Source: Fodinibacter luteus (GTDB lineage: Bacteria > Actinomycetota > Actinomycetes > Actinomycetales > Dermatophilaceae). Taken from it: a stretch of 64,000 nt of DNA. The translations under genes and the position numbers were made by a program. The DNA is taken from assembly GCF_039541575.1 (NCBI RefSeq), contig NZ_BAABGM010000020.1:62001-126000 (forward strand), in the 5' to 3' direction. A model generated the notes under the pieces. The model searched no databases and was not told the DNA's origin. It saw only the letters and a program-made list of their open reading frames with translations. Shown in pieces: positions 40,926 through 49,175 of this stretch. Positions within the stretch are counted from its first letter, which is position 1. Each line of letters begins with the position of its first letter.

Positions 40926-42821
40926 ATGAGGTCCCGAGTCGCGCTCGCCGTCGCCGTCGTCCTCGCCGTCGCCCTCGCGGCCGGAGGCGTCTGGTGGTGG
41001 CGTCAGCACGAGGCCGACCGCGACGCCGCGGCCCGTGCGGCGCTCACCGCCTATGCGGCAGCCTGGGCGACGAAGGACCTCGACGGCATCCCGTTCGTCG
41101 ACGAGGAGACGAGGGCGGGCTTCGGCCCGGCCGTCGAGGGTCTGGGGGGCGCGCCCGTCGAGGTGAGCGCCGAAGGGCCGGCCCGCGACGGCGACAGCGC
41201 CACCGCCGACCTCGCGGTGCGCTGGACGCTCCCCGGCGGCGTGCCGTGGTCGTACGCCGTGCCCGCACGGGTCGTCGAGTCCGAGGGCCGGTGGCTCGTC
41301 GCGACCCCGGAGCAGGGCTCGCCCTGGCACCCGCAGCTCCCGGCGGGCGAGACCCTCGAGCTCGAGCGCACGAGCGGCCAGCGTGGTGACCTCCTCGACC
41401 GGTCCGGCCGGCCGCTCATGCCGCTCTCGACGGTCCACGAGGTCGCCATCGACCCGGTCAACGCGACGCCGGCACAGGCGGCCGCGCTCGAGCCGGTCGT
41501 CGACGCCGAGGCGGGCTCGCTCACCGCGGCCCTCGCCCGCGCGATCGCGTCGGGGTCGAGGGCGCCGATCCCCGTCATCACCTACCGCGACTCCGACTGG
41601 GAGCCCCGGCGCGAGCGGATCGAGGCACTGGCCCCGGGAGTCATCGCGCCGACGTCGCAGCAGCCGCTGGCCCGCACCCGCACCTTCGGGCAGCCGTTGC
41701 TCGGCAGTGTCGGCGAGGTGACCGCCGAGATGGTTCAGGAGGGCGGCGGCCGCTATGTCGCCGGCGACCGGGCGGGCACCGGTGGGCTCCAGGGGCAGTA
41801 CGACGAACGCCTCGCCGGGGCGAGCGGCATCCGGGTCGCGACGAGCGGTGGGACGACGTTGTTCGAGCAGGAGGCCACCGACGGCGAGGACGTGCGCACC
41901 ACCCTCGACCCACGGGTGCAGGAGGCCGCCGAGAAGGCGCTCGCCGACGCCGATCTGACGGTGCCGGGCGCCCTCGTCGCGGTGGACGTCCCGAGTGGCG
42001 AGGTGCTCGCCTCGGCCAACACCCCGACGACCGGGTTCGACCGGGCGATCACCGGGCGCTACCCCCCGGGTTCGACGTTCAAGGTGGCCACCGCCTACGC
42101 CTACCTGACACGCGGCATCACGACGCCGACCTCGAAGGTGCCCTGCCCGGAGTCGGTCACCGTCGACGGGCGCGAGTTCCGCAACTACGCCGGAGAGTCG
42201 GTGGGCGGCACCCCGACGTTCTTCCAGGACTTCACGGTGTCGTGCAACACCGCCTTCGTCGGGTTGTCCGACGAGCTCGCCCCCGACGACCTCACGACGG
42301 CAGCCCGCACCCTGGGGATCGGGGCGGGGTGGGCCGACACCCTCGGCGTCGCCGATGCGTTCGACGGCAGCGTGCCCGAGACCACGGGTGGCACCGACGC
42401 GGCCGCTGCCTCGATCGGCCAGGGCCGGGTCGAGGTCTCGCCGCTCTCCCTCGCGGTGATGTCGGGCAGCGTCGGCCGTGGGACGTTCGTCGCCCCGGTG
42501 CTCGTCGACGACGGTCGGCAGCCTCGGCCGAGCCCGATCGACGGGGGCGCGGTCGCCCGGCTGCGGGCGATGATGGCCTCGGTCGTCGCGAGCGGCACCG
42601 GCACCGAGCTGCGTGGCGCTCCGGGCGGCCCGGTGCGTGGCAAGACCGGGTCCGCCGAGCACGGCAGCGACCCCGACGCCGAGCCGCGCGTGTGGTTCAC
42701 CGGCTACCAGGGCGACGTGGCGTTCGCGGTGCTCGTCGAGGAGGGCAAGAGCGGCGGCTCGGTCGCGGCCCCCATCGCGCGCGACTTCCTCACGGCCCTC
42801 GCGGCGAACGCCTCGCCCTGA
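40926..42821 (+). CDS. Class B penicillin-binding protein with NTF2-like domain
   Basis: The protein has 631 residues. One N-terminal membrane helix is followed by an NTF2/MecA_N-like domain (about 35-150: LTAYAAAWATKDLDGIPFVD), a PBP dimerisation domain (150-320) and the transpeptidase domain. The active-site motifs are S383-x-x-K386 (PGSTFKVA), SCN, and K573-T-G (RGKTGSAEHG). It cross-links peptidoglycan outside the membrane. The layout is that of actinobacterial PbpA-like or PBP2a-like proteins with low beta-lactam affinity. It is divergent from the LCP gene, sharing a promoter region of 112 bp, a sensible cell-wall pairing. Confidence 0.93.
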   Translation: MRSRVALAVAVVLAVALAAGGVWWWRQHEADRDAAARAALTAYAAAWATKDLDGIPFVDEETRAGFGPAVEGLGGAPVEVSAEGPARDGDSATADLAVRWTLPGGVPWSYAVPARVVESEGRWLVATPEQGSPWHPQLPAGETLELERTSGQRGDLLDRSGRPLMPLSTVHEVAIDPVNATPAQAAALEPVVDAEAGSLTAALARAIASGSRAPIPVITYRDSDWEPRRERIEALAPGVIAPTSQQPLARTRTFGQPLLGSVGEVTAEMVQEGGGRYVAGDRAGTGGLQGQYDERLAGASGIRVATSGGTTLFEQEATDGEDVRTTLDPRVQEAAEKALADADLTVPGALVAVDVPSGEVLASANTPTTGFDRAITGRYPPGSTFKVATAYAYLTRGITTPTSKVPCPESVTVDGREFRNYAGESVGGTPTFFQDFTVSCNTAFVGLSDELAPDDLTTAARTLGIGAGWADTLGVADAFDGSVPETTGGTDAAAASIGQGRVEVSPLSLAVMSGSVGRGTFVAPVLVDDGRQPRPSPIDGGAVARLRAMMASVVASGTGTELRGAPGGPVRGKTGSAEHGSDPDAEPRVWFTGYQGDVAFAVLVEEGKSGGSVAAPIARDFLTALAANASP

Positions 42822-42880
42822 GGGCCCCGCCCGGCGACCGGGACAGCGGAGCGCCCCGCCCGGCATCCGGACGGGGCCCT
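42822..42880. terminator. Bidirectional terminator between PBP and cold-shock genes
   Basis: AGGGCCCCG at 42821 pairs with CGGGGCCCT at 42872-42880, and CCCGG/CCGG extend the stem. It lies between two convergent genes and can form on either strand. Confidence 0.5.
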
Positions 42881-42903
42881 CGCGAGGACTCGGGGGACCC
42901 GGG

Positions 42904-43107
42904 TCAGATGGGGCGGACCTGGTCGGCCTGCGGGCCCTTGGGACCCTGCGTGACCTCGAACTCGACCCGCTGGGCCTCCTCGAGGCTGCGGTAGCCCTGG
43001 GTGTCGATGGCGGAGTAGTGAACGAACACGTCGGGGCCGCCGCCGTCCTGGGCGATGAAACCGAAGCCCTTCTCAGCGTTGAACCACTTCACGGTGCCCT
43101 GTGCCAT
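42904..43107 (-). CDS. cspA: Cold-shock protein, CspA family
   Basis: The protein has 67 residues from ATG 43107. MAQGTVKWFNAEKGFGFIAQ contains RNP1 (KGFGFI), and VFVHYSAI is RNP2. This is a single OB-fold that binds single-stranded RNA and DNA as an RNA chaperone. The C-terminus (FEVTQGPKGPQADQVRPI) is standard. The 200-bp gap upstream of its ATG is long for a 67-codon gene and may hold the structured 5' leader typical of cold-shock mRNAs, but I see no decisive element. Confidence 0.97.
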   Translation of the reverse strand: MAQGTVKWFNAEKGFGFIAQDGGGPDVFVHYSAIDTQGYRSLEEAQRVEFEVTQGPKGPQADQVRPI

Positions 43108-43313
43108 ATCGGGGGTAACTCTTTCTGTGTGTAGCACGCGGCCGGAACACGTCGTACCGACCGTGGATGCGAACTCCAGTCCCCTTGTGGCGCGTTGGTG
43201 TTCGACCTGCGAGGAAGTGCTGATGCTGCAACCGACAGCGAAACTAGCACGCACGGAGGTTACTCGCGCGTCACCCGGGGCGCCGTTCACCCACCGGGAC
43301 ACGCCACGGCGGC

Positions 43314-43712
43314 TCAGACGGGGGGTGCCTTGACCGCGAGGACGGCGCACCCGGCGTCGAGCAGCACCTGCTGCGCCGTCGAGCCGGTGATGAGCTTGCC
43401 GAGCGGGTTGCGCCGTCGCAGCCCGATGACGAGGAGGGTGGCCCCGACCTCGTCGGCCGTGGCGAGCAGCTCGTCGGCGGGTGCCAGGCCGCGGGTCGGC
43501 TGGCGGATCTCGTGCTCGATGCCCCGCGCCGTGAGCTGGGCCTCGAGGGCGTCGAGGTCCTGCGGGGCGGCGAACGAGGGGTCGGTGTAGTCCCCGTGGT
43601 GCCCGGTGTTCACGACGACGAGCCGCGACCCGCGCAGCTCGGCCTCCGCGATGGCCGTCTCGACGGCGGCCAGGCCCTCGGGGCGGGGGATGTAGCCCAC
43701 GACGATGGTCAT
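43314..43712 (-). CDS. Universal stress protein (UspA family)
   Basis: The protein has 132 residues from ATG 43712. MTIVVGYIPRPEGLAAVETA is the first strand. ADEVGATLLVIGLRRRNPLG then KLITGSTAQQVLLDAGCAVL is the nucleotide-binding G-2x-G-9x-G-(S/T) motif in the variant form GLRRRNPLGKLITGST. It is probably ATP-binding. A short run of three GGATCGGGTC repeats (43725-43752) lies upstream of the start. Confidence 0.92.
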   Translation of the reverse strand: MTIVVGYIPRPEGLAAVETAIAEAELRGSRLVVVNTGHHGDYTDPSFAAPQDLDALEAQLTARGIEHEIRQPTRGLAPADELLATADEVGATLLVIGLRRRNPLGKLITGSTAQQVLLDAGCAVLAVKAPPV

Positions 43713-43760
43713 CGGCGGCCTCTCGGGTCGGATCGGGTCGGATCGGGTCGGGTGGTGGAC

Positions 43761-43799
43761 GGGACGCCGCACCTGGTCGTCCGTCAGGTGCGGCGTCCC
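43761..43799. terminator. Strong bidirectional hairpin after the frc operon
   Basis: GGGACGCCGCACCTG at 43761 and CAGGTGCGGCGTCCC at 43785 pair perfectly (15 bp) around a 9-base loop. On the minus strand it lies about 35 bases beyond the frcA stop and just before the promoter of the stress-protein gene. Confidence 0.75.
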
Positions 43800-43832
43800 G
43801 CGCTCGTCAGGGCGAGGGCCGCGTCGCAGTGG

Positions 43833-44663
43833 TCACGACGTCAGCGTCCTCGCGCCGGTCATGATGGCGACGCCCTCGCCCATGTCGTGGGACTGCGGGG
43901 TGATGACCCCGGCGCAGCCGCCGAGCCGCTGGATGTGGATGCGGTCGGCGGCCTCCCAGACGTGGGGCATGTTGTGGCTGATGAGGATGATGGCCAGGCC
44001 GCTGTCGCGCAGCTGCTTGACCATGTCGAGGACCATGCCCGACTCCTTGACGCCCAAGGCCGCGGTCGGCTCGTCGAGCACGACGACCTTGCTGCCGAAC
44101 GCCGCGGCGCGCGCCACCGCCACCGCCTGCCGCTGGCCTCCGGAGAGGGTCTCGACGGCCTGACCCATGTTCTGGATCGTCTGGATGCCGAGCTTCTCGA
44201 CCGCCTCGCCCGCCCGCTGCTTCATGCCCTTCTTGTCGAGCATCCGCAGCACCGACCCGAGCGGACCGGGGCGGCGCTCCTCGCGGGCGAGGTAGAGGTT
44301 GCTCGCGATGTCGAGGGCGGGGATGACGGCCAGCTGCTGGTAGACCGTCTCGATGCCGGCCTCACGGGCGTCCTGCGGCCGCTTGAAGCTGACCGGGGCG
44401 CCGTCGAGGAAGACGTCGCCCGAGTCCGGGGTGTAGGCCCCCGTGATGCACTTGATGAGGGTGGACTTGCCGGCACCGTTGTCGCCGATGACGGCGAGCA
44501 CCTCGCCCCGGTAGAGGTCGAGGTTGACCCCGTCGAGGCCGACGACGCGGCCGAAGGTGATGACGAGGTTGCGGGCCGACAGGATCGGCTCGGCGTCGTA
44601 GACGGCCCGCTTCTCCTCGGGGATGTGGTCGATGGACAGCGGGAGCCGCTCGATGGTGCTCAT
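43833..44663 (-). CDS. frcA: Sugar ABC transporter ATP-binding protein, FrcA type
   Basis: The protein has 276 residues from ATG 44663. Walker A is GDNGAGKST (60-68). The signature is ETLSGGQRQ, and Walker B is KVVVLDEPTAALG, followed by LIISHNMPHVWEAADRIHI-like switch residues. GIETVYQQLAVIPALDIASN and the single-domain length match FrcA rather than the double-domain RbsA/MglA class, so two copies would form the transporter motor. The start overlaps frcC by 4 bases. It is last in the operon frcB-frcC-frcA and probably imports fructose or a related sugar. Confidence 0.9.
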   Translation of the reverse strand: MSTIERLPLSIDHIPEEKRAVYDAEPILSARNLVITFGRVVGLDGVNLDLYRGEVLAVIGDNGAGKSTLIKCITGAYTPDSGDVFLDGAPVSFKRPQDAREAGIETVYQQLAVIPALDIASNLYLAREERRPGPLGSVLRMLDKKGMKQRAGEAVEKLGIQTIQNMGQAVETLSGGQRQAVAVARAAAFGSKVVVLDEPTAALGVKESGMVLDMVKQLRDSGLAIILISHNMPHVWEAADRIHIQRLGGCAGVITPQSHDMGEGVAIMTGARTLTS

Positions 44664-45682
44664 GCCTTGACCTTCCGGATCCACTGGTCGACCGAGACGG
44701 CGACGATGACGAGCACGCCGATGGCGAAGAGGCGCCACTGCTGGTCGACGCCGGCGAGCGAGAGCCCGAGGGTGAACGACCCGACGATGAGCGCGCCGAG
44801 GAGGCTCCCGATGAGCCCGCCGCGGCCGCCGAACAGGCTCGTGCCGCCGATGACGACGGCGGTGATGCTGTCGAGGTTGGCGTCCGGGATGCCGTTCGCC
44901 GTCGCCGAGCCGGCACGGCCGATCTGGATCCACGCGGCGAAGCCGTAGATGAGCCCGGCCACCGTGTAGACGCTGAGCAGGATCCGCTTGCTCGCCACGC
45001 CCGACAGGCGGGCCGACTCCGCGTCGTCACCCACCGCGAAGATGTGGCGGCCCCAGGCCGTCTGGGTGAGCGCGAACCCGACGATGCAGTACAGCGCCAG
45101 GACCATGAGCACACCCACGGTGACCCGGAACGGGCCGACCGAGAACGACTCACCGGTGACGTTGATGATGTCCGGCAGCCGGTTGTTCTGGATGCTGGAG
45201 CCACCGGAGTACAGCAGCGCGATCGCGGTGAAGATCGACAGCGTTCCCAGGGTCACGATGAACGGCGGGAGCCCCACGCGGGTCACGAGGAACCCGTTGA
45301 GGAAGCCGGCCCCCACCGCCAGCGCGATGCCGATGAGGATCGCGAGGAGCCCGGGCACGCCCTGGTCGGCGGCCAGGCTCGCCATGACCATCATCGCGAG
45401 GATCGTGATGGCGCCGACCGACAGGTCGATGCCCGCGGTGAGGATGACGAGGGTCTGGCCGATCGCGAGGCACGCGACGACCGCGACCTGCTGGAGCAGG
45501 AGCGACTGCGCGTTGGGCGACGCGAACCGCGGGTTGAGGATCGAGAAGATCACGAACGTCAGCACGAGCAGGAAGAGCGGACTCAGCCAGGGGTGGCCGT
45601 GCAGCAGGTGCTGGATCTTCTGGACGGGGCTCTGCCGCCGCCGAGCGAACTCGGCGGCGGCAGCCGATGTGGACGACGACAT
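44660..45682 (-). CDS. frcC: Sugar ABC transporter permease, FrcC/RbsC type
   Basis: The protein has 340 residues, with about 8-10 membrane helices and the BPD_transp_2 features LVILTAGIDLSVGAITILAM, NGFLVTRVGLPPFIVTLGTL, GDDAESARLSGV (coupling loop contacting the ATPase) and TAVVIGGTSLFGGRGG. These are diagnostic of the ribose/fructose/xylose permease family. It lies between the binding-protein gene and the ATPase gene, with a 4-base overlap to frcA and five bases from frcB. Confidence 0.93.
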   Translation of the reverse strand: MSSSTSAAAAEFARRRQSPVQKIQHLLHGHPWLSPLFLLVLTFVIFSILNPRFASPNAQSLLLQQVAVVACLAIGQTLVILTAGIDLSVGAITILAMMVMASLAADQGVPGLLAILIGIALAVGAGFLNGFLVTRVGLPPFIVTLGTLSIFTAIALLYSGGSSIQNNRLPDIINVTGESFSVGPFRVTVGVLMVLALYCIVGFALTQTAWGRHIFAVGDDAESARLSGVASKRILLSVYTVAGLIYGFAAWIQIGRAGSATANGIPDANLDSITAVVIGGTSLFGGRGGLIGSLLGALIVGSFTLGLSLAGVDQQWRLFAIGVLVIVAVSVDQWIRKVKA

Positions 45683-45687
45683 CAGGG

Positions 45688-46794
45688 TCAGCCCCAGCAG
45701 ATCTTCAGGGCCTCGTCGGAGGTGATGCTCTCGACGCCCTCCGCGGGCTTGTCGGTGACGAGCGCGACACCGGTGTTGAAGAAGTCCAGGCCCTCGGTGG
45801 TCGTCGGCTTCTCACCGCCACGCGCGATCTTGGCGATGGCCTCCATGCCGAGCGTGGCCATCTTGAGCGGGTACTGCTGGGCGGTGGCGCCGATGGTGCC
45901 GTCCTTGACGGAGTTGACGCCGGCGCAGCCGCCGTCGACCGAGACGACGAGCGCGTCGGTGATGCCGGCCGCCTTGAGCGCGGCGGCCGCGCCGACCGCA
46001 GCGGGCTCGTTGATCGTGTAGACGACGTTGATGCCGTCGTTCTTGGTCAGGCAGGTCTCCATCGCGGTGCGCCCGCCGTCCTCGGCACCGTTGCTCGGCT
46101 CGTTGCACACGATCGTGTAGCTGCCGCCCTTGCCACCGGTGTAGGAGCCGGTCGGGGCCTCGTCGCCGTTCTTCTTCGGGTCGGCGACGTCGATGCCCAT
46201 GCCCTCGAGGAAGCCCTGGTCGCGGTCGTAGTCGACCGAGACGATCTTGTCGTTGAACAGGTCGAGCAGCGCGATCGTCGCCGGCTGGCCGTCGAGGGTC
46301 GTGGCCGCCCACTCGCCGATGAGCTGGCCGGCGAGCCGGTTGTCGGTGGCGAAGGTGATGTCGACCGTGTCCGGGGGGTCCGGCGGGGTGTCGAGGGCGA
46401 TGACGAACAGGCCGGCGTCGCGGGCCTTCTTGATGGCGTCGTTGACGCCGGTCGACATCGGGGTGATGAGGATGCCCTTGTCACCGCGGACGACGGCCTG
46501 CTCGATGGCGGCGATCTGGCCGGCGTCGTCACCCTCCTGCTTGCCGGAGGCGATGGTGAGGTCGACGCCGTTCTTCTCGGCGTCGGCCTGGGCGCCCTTC
46601 TGCATCGCGACGAAGAACGGGTTGCTCGAGTCCTTGGTGATGAGCGAGACGCCGATGGGGTCCTCGCCGCCGGCGTCGTCGGACCCGCTGTCGTCGGACC
46701 CGCAGGCGGTGGCGGCGAACGCGAGCCCGACGATGCCGGCGCCCGCGAGCAGCCTGCGCGCCGTGCGCGAGGTGGTGGTGTGACGGAACTGCAT
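45688..46794 (-). CDS. frcB: Sugar-binding lipoprotein, FrcB type
   Basis: The protein has 368 residues from ATG 46794, eight bases after AAGGAGAG. The signal peptide ends in a lipobox (FAATACGS), so Cys32 should be lipidated and the protein anchored outside the membrane. IGVSLITKDSSNPFFVAMQK, GILITPMSTGVNDAIKKARD, VIALDTPPD and TFATDNRLAGQLIGEWAA are typical of periplasmic-binding-protein type 1 sugar binders, and closest from memory to fructose-binding FrcB. It is first in the operon and the divergent LacI regulator is its neighbour. Confidence 0.9.
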   Translation of the reverse strand: MQFRHTTTSRTARRLLAGAGIVGLAFAATACGSDDSGSDDAGGEDPIGVSLITKDSSNPFFVAMQKGAQADAEKNGVDLTIASGKQEGDDAGQIAAIEQAVVRGDKGILITPMSTGVNDAIKKARDAGLFVIALDTPPDPPDTVDITFATDNRLAGQLIGEWAATTLDGQPATIALLDLFNDKIVSVDYDRDQGFLEGMGIDVADPKKNGDEAPTGSYTGGKGGSYTIVCNEPSNGAEDGGRTAMETCLTKNDGINVVYTINEPAAVGAAAALKAAGITDALVVSVDGGCAGVNSVKDGTIGATAQQYPLKMATLGMEAIAKIARGGEKPTTTEGLDFFNTGVALVTDKPAEGVESITSDEALKICWG

Positions 46795-46836
46795 GGGCGA
46801 ACTCTCCTTCGAGTCGTGACCGCGGGTGCCCGCGGG

Positions 46837-46850
46837 TGACAACGTTGTCA
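46837..46850. promoter_or_regulatory. LacI-type operator O1 (frc operon side)
   Basis: TGACAACGTTGTCA is a perfect 14-bp palindrome, 42 bases upstream of the frcB start on the minus strand. A second copy with one changed base occurs at 46915. The central CG and near-perfect symmetry fit LacI-family operators. Confidence 0.75.
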
Positions 46851-46914
46851 GGGAGTTGTCTAACGCGTGGTTGCGCTCACGTCAACTCATGCACTACACA
46901 TCGTGATGTGAACG

Positions 46915-46928
46915 TGACATCGTTGTCA
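46915..46928. promoter_or_regulatory. LacI-type operator O2 (regulator side)
   Basis: TGACATCGTTGTCA, one base different from O1 and 78 bp away centre to centre. It overlaps the GTG at 46914, which argues that translation of the regulator really starts at ATG 46980. The spacing would allow DNA looping between the two sites (inference). A third imperfect palindrome, CACATCGTGATGTG, is at 46897-46910. Confidence 0.7.
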
Positions 46929-46979
46929 GGCCCGAGCCCCCCGGTCCGGCCGGCATCCGGCAGGGGTTCTCGGGCCACG

Positions 46980-47987
46980 ATGCGCGACGTCGCCGCGCTC
47001 GCCGGGGTGAGCCTGAAGACGGTGTCCCGGGTCGTCAACGGCGAGCCGGGGGTCTCCCCCGACGTGCGCGACCGGGTCCGGGCCGCCGTCGGCCGGCTCG
47101 ACTACCGCCCGAACCTCGCGGCGAGCAACCTGCGCCGCACCGGGGCACGCACCGGGCTCGTCGGCGCGCTCGTCCAGGACCTGTCGAACTCGTTCTCCGC
47201 CGGCCTGCTGCGGGCCCTCGAGGATGCCGCGCGCCGTCGCAGCACCGCCGTGCTCGCCGCGAGCCTCGACGAGGAGGCCGAGCGCGAGGAGGCGCTCGTC
47301 CATGACCTCGTGACCCGGCGGGTCGACGGCCTCGTGCTCATGCCCGCGAGCGAGCGCCAGGACTACCTCGTCGCCGAGCTGCGCACGGGCACGCCCGCCG
47401 TGTTCGTCGACCGCCCCCCGCGCGGCGTCGACGCCGACTCGGTGCGGGTCGACAACGTCGAGGGCTCCAGGGCCGCCACCGAACACCTCCTCGACCTCGG
47501 GCACCGCCGGGTCGCGGCCCTGCTCGACATCGAGACGATCCCGACGGCCGAGGAGCGCCGGGCCGGCTTCACCGCCGCGTTCACGGCCCGCGGGCTGCGC
47601 CCCGACCCCCGGCTCGTCGTGCCGAACCTGCGCTCCACCGACGAGGCGACCGAGGTGATGCACGCGCTCCTCGCCCTCGACGACCCGCCGACCGCCGTCT
47701 TCACCGGTCGCAACATCCTCTCGGCGGGAGCGGTGAGGGCCCTGGCCGAGCGTGGGCTGAGACGCGAGGTGGCCCTCGTCGGGTTCGACGACTTCCCCCT
47801 CGCCGACCTGCTCGACCCGCCACTGACCGTCATCCGCCAGGACGTGCAGCGCATCGGCGCGACGGTGGCCGACCTGCTCTTCGAGCGCATCGACGGCGAC
47901 ACGAGCCCGCCCCGGCACGTCGTCATCGAGCCGACCCTCGTCGCCCGCGGCTCGGGCGAGATCCCGCCCCCACCGCGCACCCGCTGA
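46980..47987 (+). CDS. LacI-family transcriptional regulator of the frc operon
   Basis: The protein has 335 residues from ATG 46980. MRDVAALAGVSLKTVSRVVN then GEPGVSPDVRDRVRAAVGRL is the LacI HTH and hinge region, with a YRPNLAASNLR hinge. The effector domain follows (GLVGALVQDLSNSFSAGLLR, GTPAVFVDRPPRG, VALVGFDDFPLADLLDPPLT). The divergent position next to frcB and the two matching palindromes between them make it the probable repressor of the sugar transporter and of itself, induced by the sugar. In-frame GTGs at 46908 and 46914 would add an odd N-terminal extension. Confidence 0.9.
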   Translation: MRDVAALAGVSLKTVSRVVNGEPGVSPDVRDRVRAAVGRLDYRPNLAASNLRRTGARTGLVGALVQDLSNSFSAGLLRALEDAARRRSTAVLAASLDEEAEREEALVHDLVTRRVDGLVLMPASERQDYLVAELRTGTPAVFVDRPPRGVDADSVRVDNVEGSRAATEHLLDLGHRRVAALLDIETIPTAEERRAGFTAAFTARGLRPDPRLVVPNLRSTDEATEVMHALLALDDPPTAVFTGRNILSAGAVRALAERGLRREVALVGFDDFPLADLLDPPLTVIRQDVQRIGATVADLLFERIDGDTSPPRHVVIEPTLVARGSGEIPPPPRTR

Positions 47988-48070
47988 GGCCACCGCTGAC
48001 GGAGGCGTGGCGGAGGGCGTGGGACTCCGCGGCTCGCTCGTCCCTCGCCAGCTGTCTCCCCGTCATCCTG

Positions 48071-48121
48071 CGCCCTCCGCCGGTCCGCGGTCGCAGGCTC
48101 CCGCGGAGCCGGCGGAGGGCG
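48071..48121. repeat. Long hairpin running into the tRNA-Ser(TGA) 3' end
   Basis: CGCCCTCCGCCGG (48071-48083) is the exact reverse complement of CCGGCGGAGGGCG (48109-48121), with nested TCCGCGG/CCGCGGA arms inside. The right arm includes the last nine bases of the tRNA gene. A 16-base direct copy of the same tRNA end also occurs at 48009-48024. It probably acts as the tRNA terminator. Confidence 0.5.
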
Positions 48122-48199
48122 TGGGATTCGAACCCACGATGACGTTGCCGCCATAGCGGTTTTCAAGACCGCCGCACTAGGCCACTATGCGAGCCCTCC
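48113..48199 (-). tRNA. tRNA-Ser(TGA)
   Basis: 87 nt. The acceptor is GGAGGGC/GCCCTCC with discriminator G. The anticodon arm GCGGTCTTGAAAACCGC gives anticodon TGA. A long variable arm (TATGGCGGCAACGTCATC) and T arm GGGTTCGAATCCC are present. CCA is not encoded. Confidence 0.95.
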
Positions 48200-48311
48200 T
48201 GGCCCGGGCGTGCCGGGCAGGCACAAGGGTATGCCGGTCACCGACCGGGCACGGACGGCATCCCACGGCCTTCCGGCAGGTAGGGTCGGAGGCCGACGAA
48301 AGGAGCCACCC

Positions 48312-48731
48312 ATGGCGAAGCTGTCCTTCATCGCGGGCCTGGCCGCCGGCTACGTCCTCGGCTCGCGGGCGGGCCGACAGCGCTACGAGCAGATCCGGCG
48401 CACCTCGGGCAAGGTGTGGAACTCCGGTCCTGTGCAGAAGCAGGTCGCGAGCGCCAAGGAGGTCGCGCGCACGAAGGCGGCCCCGGTCGTCGCCGACATG
48501 GTCGCCGATGCCGCGCGCGCCACGGGCGAGAAGCTGCGCTCGAGCCGCACGGTGAGCGCGCAGACCATCGAGCCGTCCGAGGCGACGGACACCGGACCAG
48601 CCGCGAACGACGGCCAGGCGTCGAACGGCGCACCGACGTCCCCCGGCACCACGGGGTCGAACGGCACGGCCCAGGCGAGTCCGGCCGACCCGTGGGCCAC
48701 GGCCACGTCGCGCACCGACGGCGCCGCCTGA
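48312..48731 (+). CDS. YtxH-like membrane-anchored protein
   Basis: The protein has 139 residues from ATG 48312 after AGGAG. The first 30 residues (AKLSFIAGLAAGYVLGSRAG then RQRYEQIRR) contain a glycine-rich membrane helix followed at once by basic residues. The rest is a Lys/Ala helix (VQKQVASAKEVARTKAAPVV) and a Ser/Thr/Gly-rich tail. That pattern is common to short actinobacterial YtxH/DUF948-like envelope proteins. No biochemical role is known. Confidence 0.7.
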   Translation: MAKLSFIAGLAAGYVLGSRAGRQRYEQIRRTSGKVWNSGPVQKQVASAKEVARTKAAPVVADMVADAARATGEKLRSSRTVSAQTIEPSEATDTGPAANDGQASNGAPTSPGTTGSNGTAQASPADPWATATSRTDGAA

Positions 48732-49175
48732 GCCCCTCCACCCGGGCGGAACGCGTCGGGGCGACGACCCCTGCGCATCGGAGCTCCATCGCGGGACACA
48801 CCCGGCCGCGCCGGACCGTGGCGCCCCCTGTGGCACCCTGGTCCGGCACGGCCGGTTCCCCGTGTGCTGAACCGTCGTCCCGGCTCCGGCCACTGCAGCC
48901 GCGCCGGGACGCCCCTCGGGCCCGACGACCGGGGGCCCGCCCCTGAAATCGGGACCACCGGGCGCCGTGCCCCATGGTGAGGGTCCGACACCGATGAGGA
49001 GTGCGTACCCGCCGCCCTGATACACCCCCGTCCGGACTTTCTCCGCAGCGCACCAGGACGGGGTCTCGCCGAGGTATCACGCAGGCCGCCCAGTGCTCCT
49101 GTTCAGCGTCGATGATCATCACTACGCTGAGCCACCGGGGCACCCACCCTCGGCTCGGGCGCGGAGGAGCAGCAC
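48732..49175. other. Gap before the CHAT-protease locus
   Basis: No supported gene. It should contain the promoter of the four-gene S8/sigma/CHAT operon. I find no clear ECF-type -35 motif (AAC core) close to the start, so autoregulation by the operon's own sigma factor is not shown by inspection. Confidence 0.45.

Noticed and set aside
40593..42866. 757-codon open frame antisense to the penicillin-binding protein
   Set aside because: Arg/Gly-rich composition and complete overlap with an unmistakable PBP gene; shadow frame.
43108..43313. Cold-shock riboswitch-like leader upstream of cspA
   Set aside because: A structured leader is plausible from knowledge of other csp genes, but I could not identify a specific conserved element by eye.
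43833..44663. frcA truncated because it has only one ATPase domain
   Set aside because: FrcA-type proteins normally have a single domain of about 260 residues, unlike RbsA/MglA; the C-terminus is complete.
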